NCBI GenBank assembly: GCA_937890355.1 | Contig: CALACW010000006.1 | Coordinates: forward strand, 1-31,761 | DNA from: CALACW01 sp002431305 | GTDB taxonomy: Bacteria; Bacillota; Clostridia; Oscillospirales; Acutalibacteraceae | Length of the DNA stretch: 31,761 bases | Direction of reading: 5' to 3' | Shown here: piece by piece, positions 23,412 to 31,761 of the stretch | How the letters are laid out: each line of letters starts with the position of its first letter | Position numbering within the stretch: position 1 is the stretch's first letter | Notes under the pieces: generated by a model | What the model was told of the DNA's origin: nothing | Databases searched by the model: none | The model's input: the letters and a program-made list of their open reading frames with translations, nothing else | Translations under genes and position numbers: made by a program

Positions 23412-24406
23412 TAAGCGTTATAATTCCCGTATATAATGTAGAAAAGTATCTTGAAAACTCTGTAAAAAGCGTACTTGCTCAGACGTTCGAAGATTTTGAA
23501 ATTATTATGGTCGACGACGGTTCTTCCGATAACAGTCCTGCAATTTGCGATTCGCTTGTTGAAAAAGACAGCAGAGTCCGCGTTATTCACAAAAAAAATG
23601 AGGGTGTTTCAGTTGCAAGAAACACGGGACTTGACGCGGTAAAGGGCGATTATATCTTTTTTATGGATTCGGACGACCTTATAACCGAAAATTGCTTTGA
23701 CGTCCTTATGACCGCATTAAAATCAAACGACGCGGATATTGCAATGGGAAACCTTTACTATACAAGAGAAGACGGTTCGCCCATAGAAAAATTCAACGCA
23801 ATGTCTCCCGTAAAAGACGAGGTAATGACAAATATAGATTTCCTTAAAAAACTTACCATGCTTTCTTCGCAGTTTTACTGTATTTCATGTAATAAAATCT
23901 TCAAAACAAAGCTGTTTGACGGAATCAGATATCCTGTCGGAAAAATAAACGAGGATGAGGCAACAATTCATAAAATTGTATATAATGCAAAAAAAATTGT
24001 AAGCGTAGAACAGCCTCTTTACAATTACATTAAACATCCGGGCAGTATAACTACAAAGCAGTTTACATTGAAAAACCTGGACAGAGAGGACGCGTTTTAT
24101 TCGAGAATCAAGTTTTTACAGGAAAAGGGGCTTGACGACATAGCCGAAGATACTGCGTTTTTTGCGTTAAAAGTGGCTCCGCTGACTATGCAGAAGCTTT
24201 ATCTTTCCGGGTTATACACGGATGACGTCAGGAAAAAGCTTAATGAGATTTTCAATTTTGAGTATGCACTTTGTAAAGATAAACATTTTCCCGTGAAACT
24301 TATACCTTTAAAAATAATTCTCAATATTATTACGACAAAACCGGATGTTTATATGAAATATCTGAAATTAAAGTATACGTTCATGAAGCCGAAAAAAGCA
24401 TTTTAA
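23408..24406 (+). CDS. GT2 glycosyltransferase (332 aa)
   Basis: This is a close paralogue of the preceding gene: ISVIIPVYN, VDDGSSDNS and FMDSDD, with the same C-terminal layout ending in KYLKLKY. The ATG overlaps the upstream stop (ATGA), and GGAGGC lies shortly before it. It precedes the first TagF-like gene by about 130 bases; that gap holds a separate promoter and no clear terminator. It is probably part of the same polymer-building set, with unknown sugar specificity. Confidence 0.88.
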   Translation: MISVIIPVYNVEKYLENSVKSVLAQTFEDFEIIMVDDGSSDNSPAICDSLVEKDSRVRVIHKKNEGVSVARNTGLDAVKGDYIFFMDSDDLITENCFDVLMTALKSNDADIAMGNLYYTREDGSPIEKFNAMSPVKDEVMTNIDFLKKLTMLSSQFYCISCNKIFKTKLFDGIRYPVGKINEDEATIHKIVYNAKKIVSVEQPLYNYIKHPGSITTKQFTLKNLDREDAFYSRIKFLQEKGLDDIAEDTAFFALKVAPLTMQKLYLSGLYTDDVRKKLNEIFNFEYALCKDKHFPVKLIPLKIILNIITTKPDVYMKYLKLKYTFMKPKKAF

Positions 24407-24459
24407 AGCATTTTTTTGTTTTAAAAAGGTTAAAAAATGGTTACAATGCGTCGTTTTGC

Positions 24460-24488
24460 TTGCAATAAAAGAGTAAATATGATAATAT
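24460..24488 (+). promoter_or_regulatory. promoter upstream of the first TagF-like gene
   Basis: -35 TTGCAA (24460-24465), a 17-bp spacer and -10 TAATAT (24483-24488) in the 24407-24533 gap. Confidence 0.6.
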
Positions 24489-24533
24489 ATACTCCATGTG
24501 CTGAATGTTATTCTCTCAGAGGCGGTGCATGCT

Positions 24534-25712
24534 ATGATAGATAAACTTATCGGCGTTTTTTTGGAAACGTACAGACGTATTCTCAGGCTGATGCCGGTAA
24601 AAAAAACGGTTGTTTTTGAAAGTAATCCCGAATTTTCATGTAACACATATCCTGTTTACAGATATCTTATAGACAAAAAACATATTGACGATGATTTTCA
24701 TATTGTCTGGCTTGTTTCCGATCCGGATAACGCGCCGAAATTAAAAAACACATCATATGTTAAGTTTAGGGCTGAAAACGACAGCTTGATTCAGCGTATG
24801 AAATATAATTACGTGCTGAATTCGTCGGCATGTTTGATTTACTGCAACAGGCTTCTCGGCAAAAACAGAAAGGATCAATATTCTCTCTGTCTTCAGCACG
24901 GTATGCCTCTTAAACGTTCAAACGGGTCTTATTGCATAAACGACAACTGCGACGAATGTTTGTGTGTGTCCGAATTTTTTACGGATAATTACTGTGAAGA
25001 TTTTAAAATCAGCAGAGACAAATTGATTTATATGGGCTTTCCGAGAAACGATTATCTTTTTACGGACAGAGATGTTTTGTCTCAAATGGGGCTGAACGGT
25101 TATGATAAGGCGATTATATGGCTGCCTACATACAGAAAACATACGGCTCCTAAGGTCGTCGGATTTAATATAGAAGAGACAAAAACCGGAATTCCGACGA
25201 TTAATACCGATGAGGAGATTCTGAAAGTCGACGCATGGCTCAGAGATAATAATTGTCTGCTTATACTGAAGCCTCACCCTATACAGAAAATATCCGTTGA
25301 TATTCAGAATAAACTTACAAATTTTAAAATTATTTCCAATAACGACCTGAAAAAAGCGGGAGTACAGTTCTATGAACTGTTGGGTAAGACGGACGCTCTT
25401 GTTACCGATTATTCTTCCGTTTATTATGATTATCTGCTCACGGACAAGCCGATAGGTTTAACCGTTGACGATATTGATGCGTATATAAACGCGCGCGGGT
25501 TTGTTTATGATGATCCTAAAGAGGTTCTTAAGGGTGTTTATATTGAATCCACAGAAGAACTGTTGTCGTTTTTTGCGGATGTAAAGTCCGGAACCGACGA
25601 CTGCTTGGATGAGCGCGTACAAATAAAAAATAAAATACATAAATACCGGAACGGTTCCTGCGCGGAAATGATCGGCGAACATATTTACAGCCGTTTGGAG
25701 AAATTGAAATGA
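24534..25712 (+). CDS. CDP-glycerol glycerophosphotransferase-like protein, TagF/TagB family (392 aa)
   Basis: It belongs to the family that adds glycerol-phosphate (or related polyol-phosphate) from a CDP donor in teichoic-acid synthesis. Visible motifs are LQHGMPLKRSNGSY, MGFPRNDY, WLPTYRKH, the catalytic-type LKPHP, and TDYSSVYYDY near the C-terminus. It is only 392 residues, about the transferase domain alone, so probably a single-addition or peripheral membrane enzyme. A GTG at 24498 is in frame, but the ATG at 24534 has a better site (AGAGGCGGTG) and gives exactly the length of the paralogue at 28916. It overlaps the next gene by 4 bases. Confidence 0.88.
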   Translation: MIDKLIGVFLETYRRILRLMPVKKTVVFESNPEFSCNTYPVYRYLIDKKHIDDDFHIVWLVSDPDNAPKLKNTSYVKFRAENDSLIQRMKYNYVLNSSACLIYCNRLLGKNRKDQYSLCLQHGMPLKRSNGSYCINDNCDECLCVSEFFTDNYCEDFKISRDKLIYMGFPRNDYLFTDRDVLSQMGLNGYDKAIIWLPTYRKHTAPKVVGFNIEETKTGIPTINTDEEILKVDAWLRDNNCLLILKPHPIQKISVDIQNKLTNFKIISNNDLKKAGVQFYELLGKTDALVTDYSSVYYDYLLTDKPIGLTVDDIDAYINARGFVYDDPKEVLKGVYIESTEELLSFFADVKSGTDDCLDERVQIKNKIHKYRNGSCAEMIGEHIYSRLEKLK

Positions 25713-26806
25713 TAATTTATTTTGCTCTTTTGGTTTTGCTTTGTTTATATAAAATCAAGTTAAAACCCGATGAATCGGGATTTCAGTCCGATTACATGTC
25801 CGTAGAGAAAACGACGGCAATTAAAGGAATCTTTATTGTTATTGTATTTTTCTCTCATTTTAAAAACTATGTTGATCTGAATTCAATTTGGGCGGCCGAC
25901 GCAAAATTTTACGAGTATTTCAGCTTGATCGGTCAGCGCATGGTAACTCCTTTTCTTTTCTTTTCCGGATACGGAGTCATGGAATCCATAAGCAGAAAAG
26001 GAATGAACTATGTTCATTCGATACCGAGAAAACGTTTTCTGCATGTTCTTGCGGAGTTTGATATTGCGATTGTTATTTTCACAGTAGTCCGTATTATTTT
26101 AAAAACGCCGTTTAATAACGGAAAAATGTTTGACATAAAGCAGTTTTTGCTTTCGCTTGTCGGATGGGATTCTGTCGGAAACAGCAACTGGTATATTTTT
26201 TCGATCCTTGTTGCATATGCCGCAACGTTTATCGCGTTTGAAATTTTCAGAGAAAAAAAATATCTTTCCGTTATCGGCGTTACGGTATTGCTTTCGTTGT
26301 TTATAATATGTTTCCGGTTTTTTGATGTCAAGGAGCCTTACTGGTATAATACGGTTATATGTTATGCGGGCGGAATGTGGTTCTCCCTGCTCAGACCTGC
26401 CGTTGAAAAAATACTTATGAAAAATACGGTATGGATTCCGGTATTTATTTTATCGACGGCACTTTGTCTGTATTCGTTTAAATTTGCGCATATAAACTTT
26501 GTTTTATATGAAATCAGCATGTGTTTGTTTGTTTGGGCAATCGTTGTGTTTACAATGAAAGTATCAATATGCAGCAAACCTCTTGTATGGCTCGGAAAAA
26601 ACCTTTTTCCGATGTATATATTCCAGAGACTTCCAATGATAGTTTTTCGCTATTTAGGTCTGTCGGATTATAATATTTATTTATATTTTGCGGTTTGCTT
26701 TGCCGCAACCGTTGGTATTTCATGGCTGTTCTCGAAATTTTCGAAACTGCTGTGGACTCCGAAAGAAAAACGGACGAAAATCGAAAAAATAAAGTCTGAA
26801 AGGTAA
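25709..26806 (+). CDS. acyltransferase-3 family membrane protein (365 aa)
   Basis: This is a polytopic membrane protein of the acyltransferase-3 type, about 10 hydrophobic segments. Its N-terminus has TAIKGIFIVIVFFSHFKNY, where the histidine matches the family's conserved position after segment 1, and a conserved-looking NWYIF sits mid-protein. Such proteins O-acylate (often acetylate) surface polysaccharides or teichoic acids. The ATGA overlap with the TagF-like gene argues it modifies the same polymer. The sequence is visibly AT-richer than the deoxysugar operon (by eye, not calculated). Confidence 0.78.
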   Translation: MIIYFALLVLLCLYKIKLKPDESGFQSDYMSVEKTTAIKGIFIVIVFFSHFKNYVDLNSIWAADAKFYEYFSLIGQRMVTPFLFFSGYGVMESISRKGMNYVHSIPRKRFLHVLAEFDIAIVIFTVVRIILKTPFNNGKMFDIKQFLLSLVGWDSVGNSNWYIFSILVAYAATFIAFEIFREKKYLSVIGVTVLLSLFIICFRFFDVKEPYWYNTVICYAGGMWFSLLRPAVEKILMKNTVWIPVFILSTALCLYSFKFAHINFVLYEISMCLFVWAIVVFTMKVSICSKPLVWLGKNLFPMYIFQRLPMIVFRYLGLSDYNIYLYFAVCFAATVGISWLFSKFSKLLWTPKEKRTKIEKIKSER

Positions 26807-26813
26807 AGATACA

Positions 26814-28592
26814 ATGAAAAGACAGAAAAATTCGGCTCTTGCAAAAAGACGTACCACTTCTACGGACCTTTTGATTCTCTTCTGCTCAATATTTATATTC
26901 GGTATAGTATTGTGCATTATTCTGGCTGTTGCGTCAAAGGGAAGCTCATTCAGAGGAATGCTTTTCCATAACGGCGTTTACACCGACTGGTTTATGGATT
27001 TCTTCAACTCCATACGAGACTCGGCGGCTTCGAACGTTTACTCGGAGAGAAACAGTATTTATCCCCCTCTTGCGGTTGCATTTTTCCGCTTTTTGGGCAG
27101 AATGCTTCCTTATGCGGAAGTAGCGCTCGACCCGAAGGACAATTACGACATGCAGAAAAGTCAGTCGTGTCTTATGATTTACCTTTTCTATACGCTTATT
27201 GTCGTAATAGCAACATACCGTTTTGTTTACAAAAAGGCTTTTGATAAAAAATACGAAAGCAGTTACGATAAAAAAACGCGCAGAATTGCGGAAATTTTTT
27301 CATTTCTTACAATTTTCAGCTATCCTCTTATGTACTGCATGGAGCGAGGCAATGTCGTTTCACTTGCCGTTGCATTTACAGCATTTTTTGTATTTTTCAG
27401 AGATTCGGAAAGCAAAGCCGTAAGAGAAATTTCATATATTTGTCTTGCTCTTGCCGCGGGTCTTAAACTTTATCCCGCTATTTTCGGACTGCTGCTTCTC
27501 TTTGATAAAAAGTATAAAGAGGCAATCCGTCTCGTTGTCTACGGTATTCTTGCCGTTGTTATTCCGTTTATTCTCATAAGCACTATTCCCGCTCCCGTTC
27601 AGACGTCGAGAGAGCTTATTCTCCAGCAGCGCCAGCATCTTTCCGAGGCGAACAAATACGGCGAACTCGACAAAGCAGAGGCTGCGAAAAAGGAAGAGGA
27701 AGCAAAGAAGGCCGCCGAAAACGCAGACAGTGCCGCGGACAGTTCCGCGTCGTCAAATACAGCGACATCGTCGACTCTTGACAGTTTAAAGAAGATAGCT
27801 GCCAGCCTTTTTCAATTCAGAAACAGAAAGTCAAGCGGAATAAACTTCAGCTCGGTAAGTATACAAAACGTCGTGCTGGTGTACGGAAAAATGGTAAACC
27901 TGTGCGAATACATACAAAAACTAAGGGACTATCATCCCGTTTTGGCGCCGATTGCGGACTTTATGCATGACTTTTTCGTAATCGACAGCGCAAATATCGC
28001 GTTCTATGCAATGGCTATTTATGAGGCATTTGCGGTTTTTGCACTCTTCTTTGTAAAGAAACTTTGGCAGAAAACATTTATATTAAGTTATTTATTCCTG
28101 AATATTCCCACGTTCTCGAGCTCATATGTTCTATGGTTCCTGTTAATACCGCTCGTTCTCTTCCTGTTCGACATGGACGAAAAATACAGATCGAAACTTG
28201 ACATATTTATGACCGTTCTTTTCGCATTGCTGTTTACGCCGATACCGACGTTTATGTGGTACAGCGAGGGCTCGGTATCATTCTTCAGTTACGTCGCTCT
28301 CAAAATACCGTGGAACTCGAGAATTAATCACGTTATCGCAACTCCCGTATTTCAGCTGATATTTACAATTCTCTTTGTTCAGGCGGTTATCGAATGCGTA
28401 CGTATTATTAAAAACAGAAAGAATTTAAAGAAATCCGCTGTCGACGTAACCGGTGCGGAGACTGCGGAAAACGCCGAAATTTCCGGCGGAACCGAAATCG
28501 AACCCGAGGACGTACAGACAGATAATTCCGTAAATCCCGAAGAGACGGACGCTCTTGTTTCGGCGGGCGCAGAGTGCAAGGGTGAAGTTTGA
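26814..28592 (+). CDS. GT87-like polyprenol-phosphate-dependent membrane glycosyltransferase (592 aa)
   Basis: This is a GT-C-type multi-membrane-span protein. NSIYPPLAVAFFRFLG and GLKLYPAIFGLLLLFDKK are typical of the GT87/DUF2029 family, which uses lipid-linked sugars outside the membrane. An unusual hydrophilic Ala/Glu/Lys/Ser insert at about residues 283-325 interrupts the membrane domain, and the last 50 or so residues are an acidic Glu/Thr/Ala tail. It begins 7 bases after the acyltransferase gene, and its stop overlaps the start of the decayed GT2. Its likely role is to add sugars to the exported polymer. The alternative is a YfhO-unrelated GT-C of unknown target. Confidence 0.75.
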   Translation: MKRQKNSALAKRRTTSTDLLILFCSIFIFGIVLCIILAVASKGSSFRGMLFHNGVYTDWFMDFFNSIRDSAASNVYSERNSIYPPLAVAFFRFLGRMLPYAEVALDPKDNYDMQKSQSCLMIYLFYTLIVVIATYRFVYKKAFDKKYESSYDKKTRRIAEIFSFLTIFSYPLMYCMERGNVVSLAVAFTAFFVFFRDSESKAVREISYICLALAAGLKLYPAIFGLLLLFDKKYKEAIRLVVYGILAVVIPFILISTIPAPVQTSRELILQQRQHLSEANKYGELDKAEAAKKEEEAKKAAENADSAADSSASSNTATSSTLDSLKKIAASLFQFRNRKSSGINFSSVSIQNVVLVYGKMVNLCEYIQKLRDYHPVLAPIADFMHDFFVIDSANIAFYAMAIYEAFAVFALFFVKKLWQKTFILSYLFLNIPTFSSSYVLWFLLIPLVLFLFDMDEKYRSKLDIFMTVLFALLFTPIPTFMWYSEGSVSFFSYVALKIPWNSRINHVIATPVFQLIFTILFVQAVIECVRIIKNRKNLKKSAVDVTGAETAENAEISGGTEIEPEDVQTDNSVNPEETDALVSAGAECKGEV

Positions 28593-28895
28593 TGATAAGT
28601 GTTATTATTCCTTTTTATAATGTTGAAAAATACATTGCAAAAAACGCTTGACAGTGTAAAGAAGCAGACTTTGAGCGATTGGGCGGTTAATTCTCATCAA
28701 CGACGGTTCTACGACGAAGCTGTCGCAAAGAGACTCGACGGCTATTTCGTATACGAATACAGTCTTTGCCGTAATTTGATTCCCGCAAATAAATTTCATC
28801 TTAAAATAGTATTCGACCGGCTTACAAAGCCGCCCGATACATACGTTAAGTATTTGAAATTAAAATACCGTATTTTACCTGAACCCAAAGAGTAA
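28592..28895 (+). pseudogene. remnant of a GT2 glycosyltransferase
   Basis: The first frame reads MISVIIPFYNVEKYIAKNA and stops. The family continues in the next frame (KTLDSVKKQTLSDW), shifted at an A6 run. A second shift moves ILINDGST into a third frame. About 220 central residues are missing, and the C-terminal DEAVAKRLDGYFVYEYSLC through KYLKLKY resumes, matching the ends of the proteins at 22407 and 23408. So the gene has at least two frameshifts and one large deletion. It is placed like the GT2 before the first TagF-like gene, indicating decay after a module duplication. Confidence 0.85.
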
Positions 28896-28915
28896 TTTAT
28901 ACAGGAGATGCAGAT

Positions 28916-30094
28916 ATGTCAGCAAATAGCGATATTGTTGAAAAGATTCTCGAGGCGTACAATGGTGTGCTCAAGCGTCTGCCGATAAAAAACACGATTG
29001 TATTTGAGAGTAATCCCGAATTTTCGTGCAATACTTATCCGGTGTACAGATATTTAATCGATAAAAAGCATATTGACGATAAGTACAAAATTGTCTGGCT
29101 TGTCGCCGACCCTGAGAAATATAAGAATTCCAATCTTAAAAATACGGAGTTTTTAAAATACTGGGACTGCACGGATTCCGTCAAACAGAAACTTAAATAT
29201 CATTACATAATGACTACGTCCAGGGCGCTGATATACTGTAACCGTCTTTTGGGCAAGAACAGAAAAGACCAGTTTTCTTTCTGTCTCCAGCACGGCATGC
29301 CTCTCAAGCGTTCTAACGGCAGTTACTGCATAAAGGACGACTGTGATTACTGTCTGTGTGTATCGCGTTTCTTCGCCGACATCTTCAGCGAGGATTTTAA
29401 GATAAGCAAGGATAAGATGGTTTTCATGGGATTCCCGAGAACCGACTATCTCTATACTGACAGAGATGTCAGAGCCGAAATGGGCATTTCGGGTTATGAT
29501 AAGGTTATAGTATGGCTGCCGACATACAGACAGCATACCGCCGCTTCGTCTAGAGGATTTAATATTGAAACGACGAATACGGGCATTCCGACGATTAATA
29601 CGGAGGACGAAATTAAAAAAGTCGATTCGTATTTAAGAGAGAATAATATTCTTCTGATACTGAAACCTCACCCTGTTCAGAAAATCGATAAAAAGATACA
29701 GGCGGGACTTACTAATTTCAAAATATTGACTAATGACGACCTTGGCAAAAAGAATATACAGCTTTACGAGCTTCTCGCAAAAACCGACGCGCTCGTTACT
29801 GATTATTCGTCAGTATATTACGATTATCTTCTCACGGACAAGCCGATAGGTCTTACCGTCGATGATTTTAAGGAGTATATCAAGGCGCGCGGATTCGTCT
29901 ATGAGAACCCGCAGGATATATTAAAAGGCGAGTATATAAACGATACCGACGAGCTTATAAAATTCTTTGAGGATGTAAAGAACGGCGCCGACCCGCATCT
30001 TGAGGAGCGCACTGCTGTCAAGAATAAACTTCACGAGATTCACGACGGCTCAAGCGCCGAAAAAATCGGAGAATTTATCATATCTCATATTTAA
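28916..30094 (+). CDS. CDP-glycerol glycerophosphotransferase-like protein, second paralogue (392 aa)
   Basis: It has the same length and motifs as the protein at 24534-25712 (LQHGMPLKRSNGSY, MGFPRTDY, WLPTYRQH, LKPHP, TDYSSVYYDY), and long stretches are identical between the two. Both open with the shared VFESNPEFSCNTYPVYRYL segment. AGGAGA precedes the ATG. It lies 20 bases after the GT2 remnant and 18 bases before an intact GT2. The two paralogues could add successive polyol-phosphate units, or one may be redundant. Confidence 0.88.
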   Translation: MSANSDIVEKILEAYNGVLKRLPIKNTIVFESNPEFSCNTYPVYRYLIDKKHIDDKYKIVWLVADPEKYKNSNLKNTEFLKYWDCTDSVKQKLKYHYIMTTSRALIYCNRLLGKNRKDQFSFCLQHGMPLKRSNGSYCIKDDCDYCLCVSRFFADIFSEDFKISKDKMVFMGFPRTDYLYTDRDVRAEMGISGYDKVIVWLPTYRQHTAASSRGFNIETTNTGIPTINTEDEIKKVDSYLRENNILLILKPHPVQKIDKKIQAGLTNFKILTNDDLGKKNIQLYELLAKTDALVTDYSSVYYDYLLTDKPIGLTVDDFKEYIKARGFVYENPQDILKGEYINDTDELIKFFEDVKNGADPHLEERTAVKNKLHEIHDGSSAEKIGEFIISHI

Positions 30095-30112
30095 ACATTT
30101 AAGGGGTTATGT

Positions 30113-31090
30113 ATGAAACCGTTGATTTCCGTTATCGTTCCCGTTTATAACGTAAAGGACTACCTTTCGCGCTGTGCGGAAAGCATATTGGAACAGACAT
30201 ACGATAATTTTGAACTGATACTTGTTGACGACGGTTCGTCGGACGGTTCGGGGGAACTGTGTGACGCTCTCGCTCAAAAGGACAGCCGTATAAGGGTTTT
30301 GCATAAAAAGAACGACGGCGTAGCCTATGCCAGAAATTCCGGACTCGATATCGCAAAGGGCGAGTATATTACGTTTGTCGACAGCGATGACCATGTGGAT
30401 AAGGATTATATAGAATTCTTATATAATCTTATTGTCGACGGCGGATGCGAGATGTCAATGTGCGGATATTATAACGAGTATTCCGACGGCAAAATCGTAA
30501 ATCCGTTTAAAGATGAACACGAAGTGCATTTTTGCTCGGCGGCATTTGCGTTAAGCGAGATTTTTTACGGAAATCTGTCCGCGTCGAGCTGTTGTAAAAT
30601 GTATAAGAGAGAGATATTTGATAAAATCAGGTTCGAAAAATATACGCTCGGAGAAGATACGTTTACTACATACAGGATTTTATTGAGTATAAAAAAGACG
30701 GCGTATACGAGCATTCCGAAGTATTATTACTACTACCGCGCCGACAGCGCTACGCATATAACGTGCGACTATTACAGATTTTACGACTATGTAATGCTTT
30801 CCGATTCGCTTGCTTCACGCATTCCGAAAACGGACAAGCGTCTTTACAATGCGTTCTGCAACAGATTTGTCGAGAATAATTTCTATGCGTATATGAAGCT
30901 GAGAAAATGCGATTTTGACTGCAAACGCGAACAAAATCATATCGCAAAAAATATCAGGCGTTACAGAGCGCCCGTGCTTTTCGATAAAAATGCGCAGAGC
31001 AGGACGAGAATGGCGAGCGCGATATCGCTTTTCTCAATGCATGCGGTCGATATCGTTTACGATATTATGGAAAAACTTAATAAGCAGTAA
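30113..31090 (+). CDS. GT2 glycosyltransferase (325 aa)
   Basis: This is a family 2 GT-A enzyme with ISVIVPVYN, VDDGSSDGS and FVDSDDHVD. The C-terminal half differs from the two GT2 proteins at 22-24 kb, so its acceptor probably differs. AAGGGGT precedes the ATG. It is the last gene of the plus-strand polymer set and is followed by a terminator. Confidence 0.88.
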   Translation: MKPLISVIVPVYNVKDYLSRCAESILEQTYDNFELILVDDGSSDGSGELCDALAQKDSRIRVLHKKNDGVAYARNSGLDIAKGEYITFVDSDDHVDKDYIEFLYNLIVDGGCEMSMCGYYNEYSDGKIVNPFKDEHEVHFCSAAFALSEIFYGNLSASSCCKMYKREIFDKIRFEKYTLGEDTFTTYRILLSIKKTAYTSIPKYYYYYRADSATHITCDYYRFYDYVMLSDSLASRIPKTDKRLYNAFCNRFVENNFYAYMKLRKCDFDCKREQNHIAKNIRRYRAPVLFDKNAQSRTRMASAISLFSMHAVDIVYDIMEKLNKQ

Positions 31091-31093
31091 TGA

Positions 31094-31127
31094 TTCGGCG
31101 CTCCGCTCGGTGCGCCGGAATTTTTTG
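31094..31127 (+). terminator. terminator of the surface-polymer gene set
   Basis: CGGCGC (31096-31101) pairs with GCGCCG (31112-31117), then a T6 run (31121-31126). Confidence 0.8.
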
Positions 31128-31131
31128 TGAC

Positions 31132-31160
31132 TTGCAGATTGAGGGGGGGGATTGTATTTT
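31132..31160 (+). promoter_or_regulatory. candidate promoter with a G8 tract in its spacer
   Basis: TTGCAG (31132-31137) and TATTTT (31155-31160) are 17 bp apart, and the spacer contains eight consecutive G (31143-31150). Both hexamers are weak matches, so the call is tentative. The transcript would start about 35 bases before the recombinase ATG. Confidence 0.45.
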
Positions 31161-31199
31161 CGTTCCGCTTTTTCAATAATTTAAGTCGGAGGCGGAAAA

Positions 31200-31761
31200 A
31201 TGAAGATAACAGACGGAATTATAAATGAGTTTAAGGAATATTTGATTGATAATGATAAGAGCGCGTATACGGTTGAAAAGTATATTCGCGATGTGTTAAA
31301 GTTTAAGGAATATTTGTGTGATAATGAGATTGAGAAAGAGACGGCGGGAGAGTATAAGAATTATCTTGTTAGGAACGGGTATTCCGTACGGAGTATTAAT
31401 TCTATGTTATCGTCTGTAAATGCGCTGTTTGAGTTTTTGGACAGGAACGATTTGAAGGTTAAGACCATAAAAATGCAGAGAAGCGTATATTGTCCTGAGG
31501 ATAAGGAGCTGACGAGGGCGGAATATCAGCGACTCTGTACGGCGGCGAAGATGAAGAAAAATAACCGTCTTGAGCTGATTATCGAGACGGTTTGTTCTAC
31601 CGGTATACGCATAGGCGAATTAAAATATATTACGGTCGAGTCGGCGAAAAGAGGCGAAGCGGTCGTAACACTCAAGGGTAAGACAAGATATGTTTTTATC
31701 CCTAAGGAGTTAAAAAGAAAACTGCTCCGTTATGCCTCGGAACAGAATATTAAATCGGGTA
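31200..31761 (+). CDS. tyrosine-type site-specific recombinase, 3' truncated
   Basis: The frame runs from ATG 31200 (GGAGG at 31188-31192) off the right edge, giving 187 residues. The N-terminal 90 or so residues form a SAM-like core-binding domain (YTVEKYIRDVLKFKEYL, SVRSINSMLSSVNALFEFL). The catalytic domain then begins, with the first active-site arginine in STGIRIGEL and the beta-hairpin lysine region LKGKTRYVFIP. The later His-x-x-Arg and Tyr residues lie outside the window, so activity cannot be judged. It may be a Xer/integrase-type enzyme acting on a mobile element or an invertible switch. Confidence 0.85.
   Translation, partial: MKITDGIINEFKEYLIDNDKSAYTVEKYIRDVLKFKEYLCDNEIEKETAGEYKNYLVRNGYSVRSINSMLSSVNALFEFLDRNDLKVKTIKMQRSVYCPEDKELTRAEYQRLCTAAKMKKNNRLELIIETVCSTGIRIGELKYITVESAKRGEAVVTLKGKTRYVFIPKELKRKLLRYASEQNIKSG

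Overview
The window looks like a chromosomal stretch of a low-to-moderate-GC, Gram-positive gut anaerobe of the Ruminococcus/Oscillospiraceae kind. The pointers are dockerin-type secreted proteins, AGGAGG-type ribosome binding sites, consensus sigma-A promoters with 17-bp spacers, a T-box leader, a glycyl radical enzyme operon and teichoic-acid-type (TagF-like) transferases. No rRNA, tRNA, CRISPR array or insertion sequence was found. Functional names rest on motifs and context read by eye; no database search was run.

Left part (1-2.4 kb, + strand): three tandem genes for small secreted proteins, the first cut by the window edge. Each is a signal peptide (seen in the two complete ones), a Ser/Thr/Pro/Glu-rich linker and a C-terminal two-repeat dockerin-like domain, with no catalytic module. 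The first 465 bases of the window repeat exactly at 849-1313, and the third copy has expanded linker repeats. Next come an amino-acid permease (+), a TetR-family regulator (-) and an acyl-CoA synthetase (-). The synthetase is preceded by a complete T-box riboswitch whose specifier reads UAC (Tyr), an unexpected partner for that regulator.

Centre-left (7.0-12.4 kb, - strand): a tight four-gene operon from a consensus promoter, encoding a short radical-SAM activase, a diol-dehydratase-like glycyl radical enzyme with an unusual glycyl loop, an FGGY (sedoheptulokinase-like) sugar kinase and a mannose-6-phosphate-isomerase-like protein. It looks like an uncharacterised anaerobic sugar or polyol pathway.

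Centre (12.5-22.2 kb, - strand): one operon whose first gene is YfhO-like and whose last is a CsbB/GtrB-like polyprenyl-phosphate glycosyltransferase. Between them lie rfbF, rfbG, rfbH, a YerE-like thiamine-diphosphate enzyme and a YerF-like reductase. Together these could make a CDP-activated, two-carbon-branched 3,6-dideoxyhexose (yersiniose type) and attach it outside the cell by a CsbB/YfhO-style route.

Right part (22.4-31.1 kb, + strand): divergently transcribed cell-surface polymer genes: three GT2 glycosyltransferases, two paralogous CDP-glycerol glycerophosphotransferase-like proteins, an acyltransferase-3 protein, a GT87-like membrane glycosyltransferase and a decayed GT2 remnant. 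The simplest reading is that this half builds a teichoic-acid-like polymer and the divergent operon decorates it. The window ends in a tyrosine recombinase whose candidate promoter has a G8 tract in its spacer, a layout that suggests phase variation.
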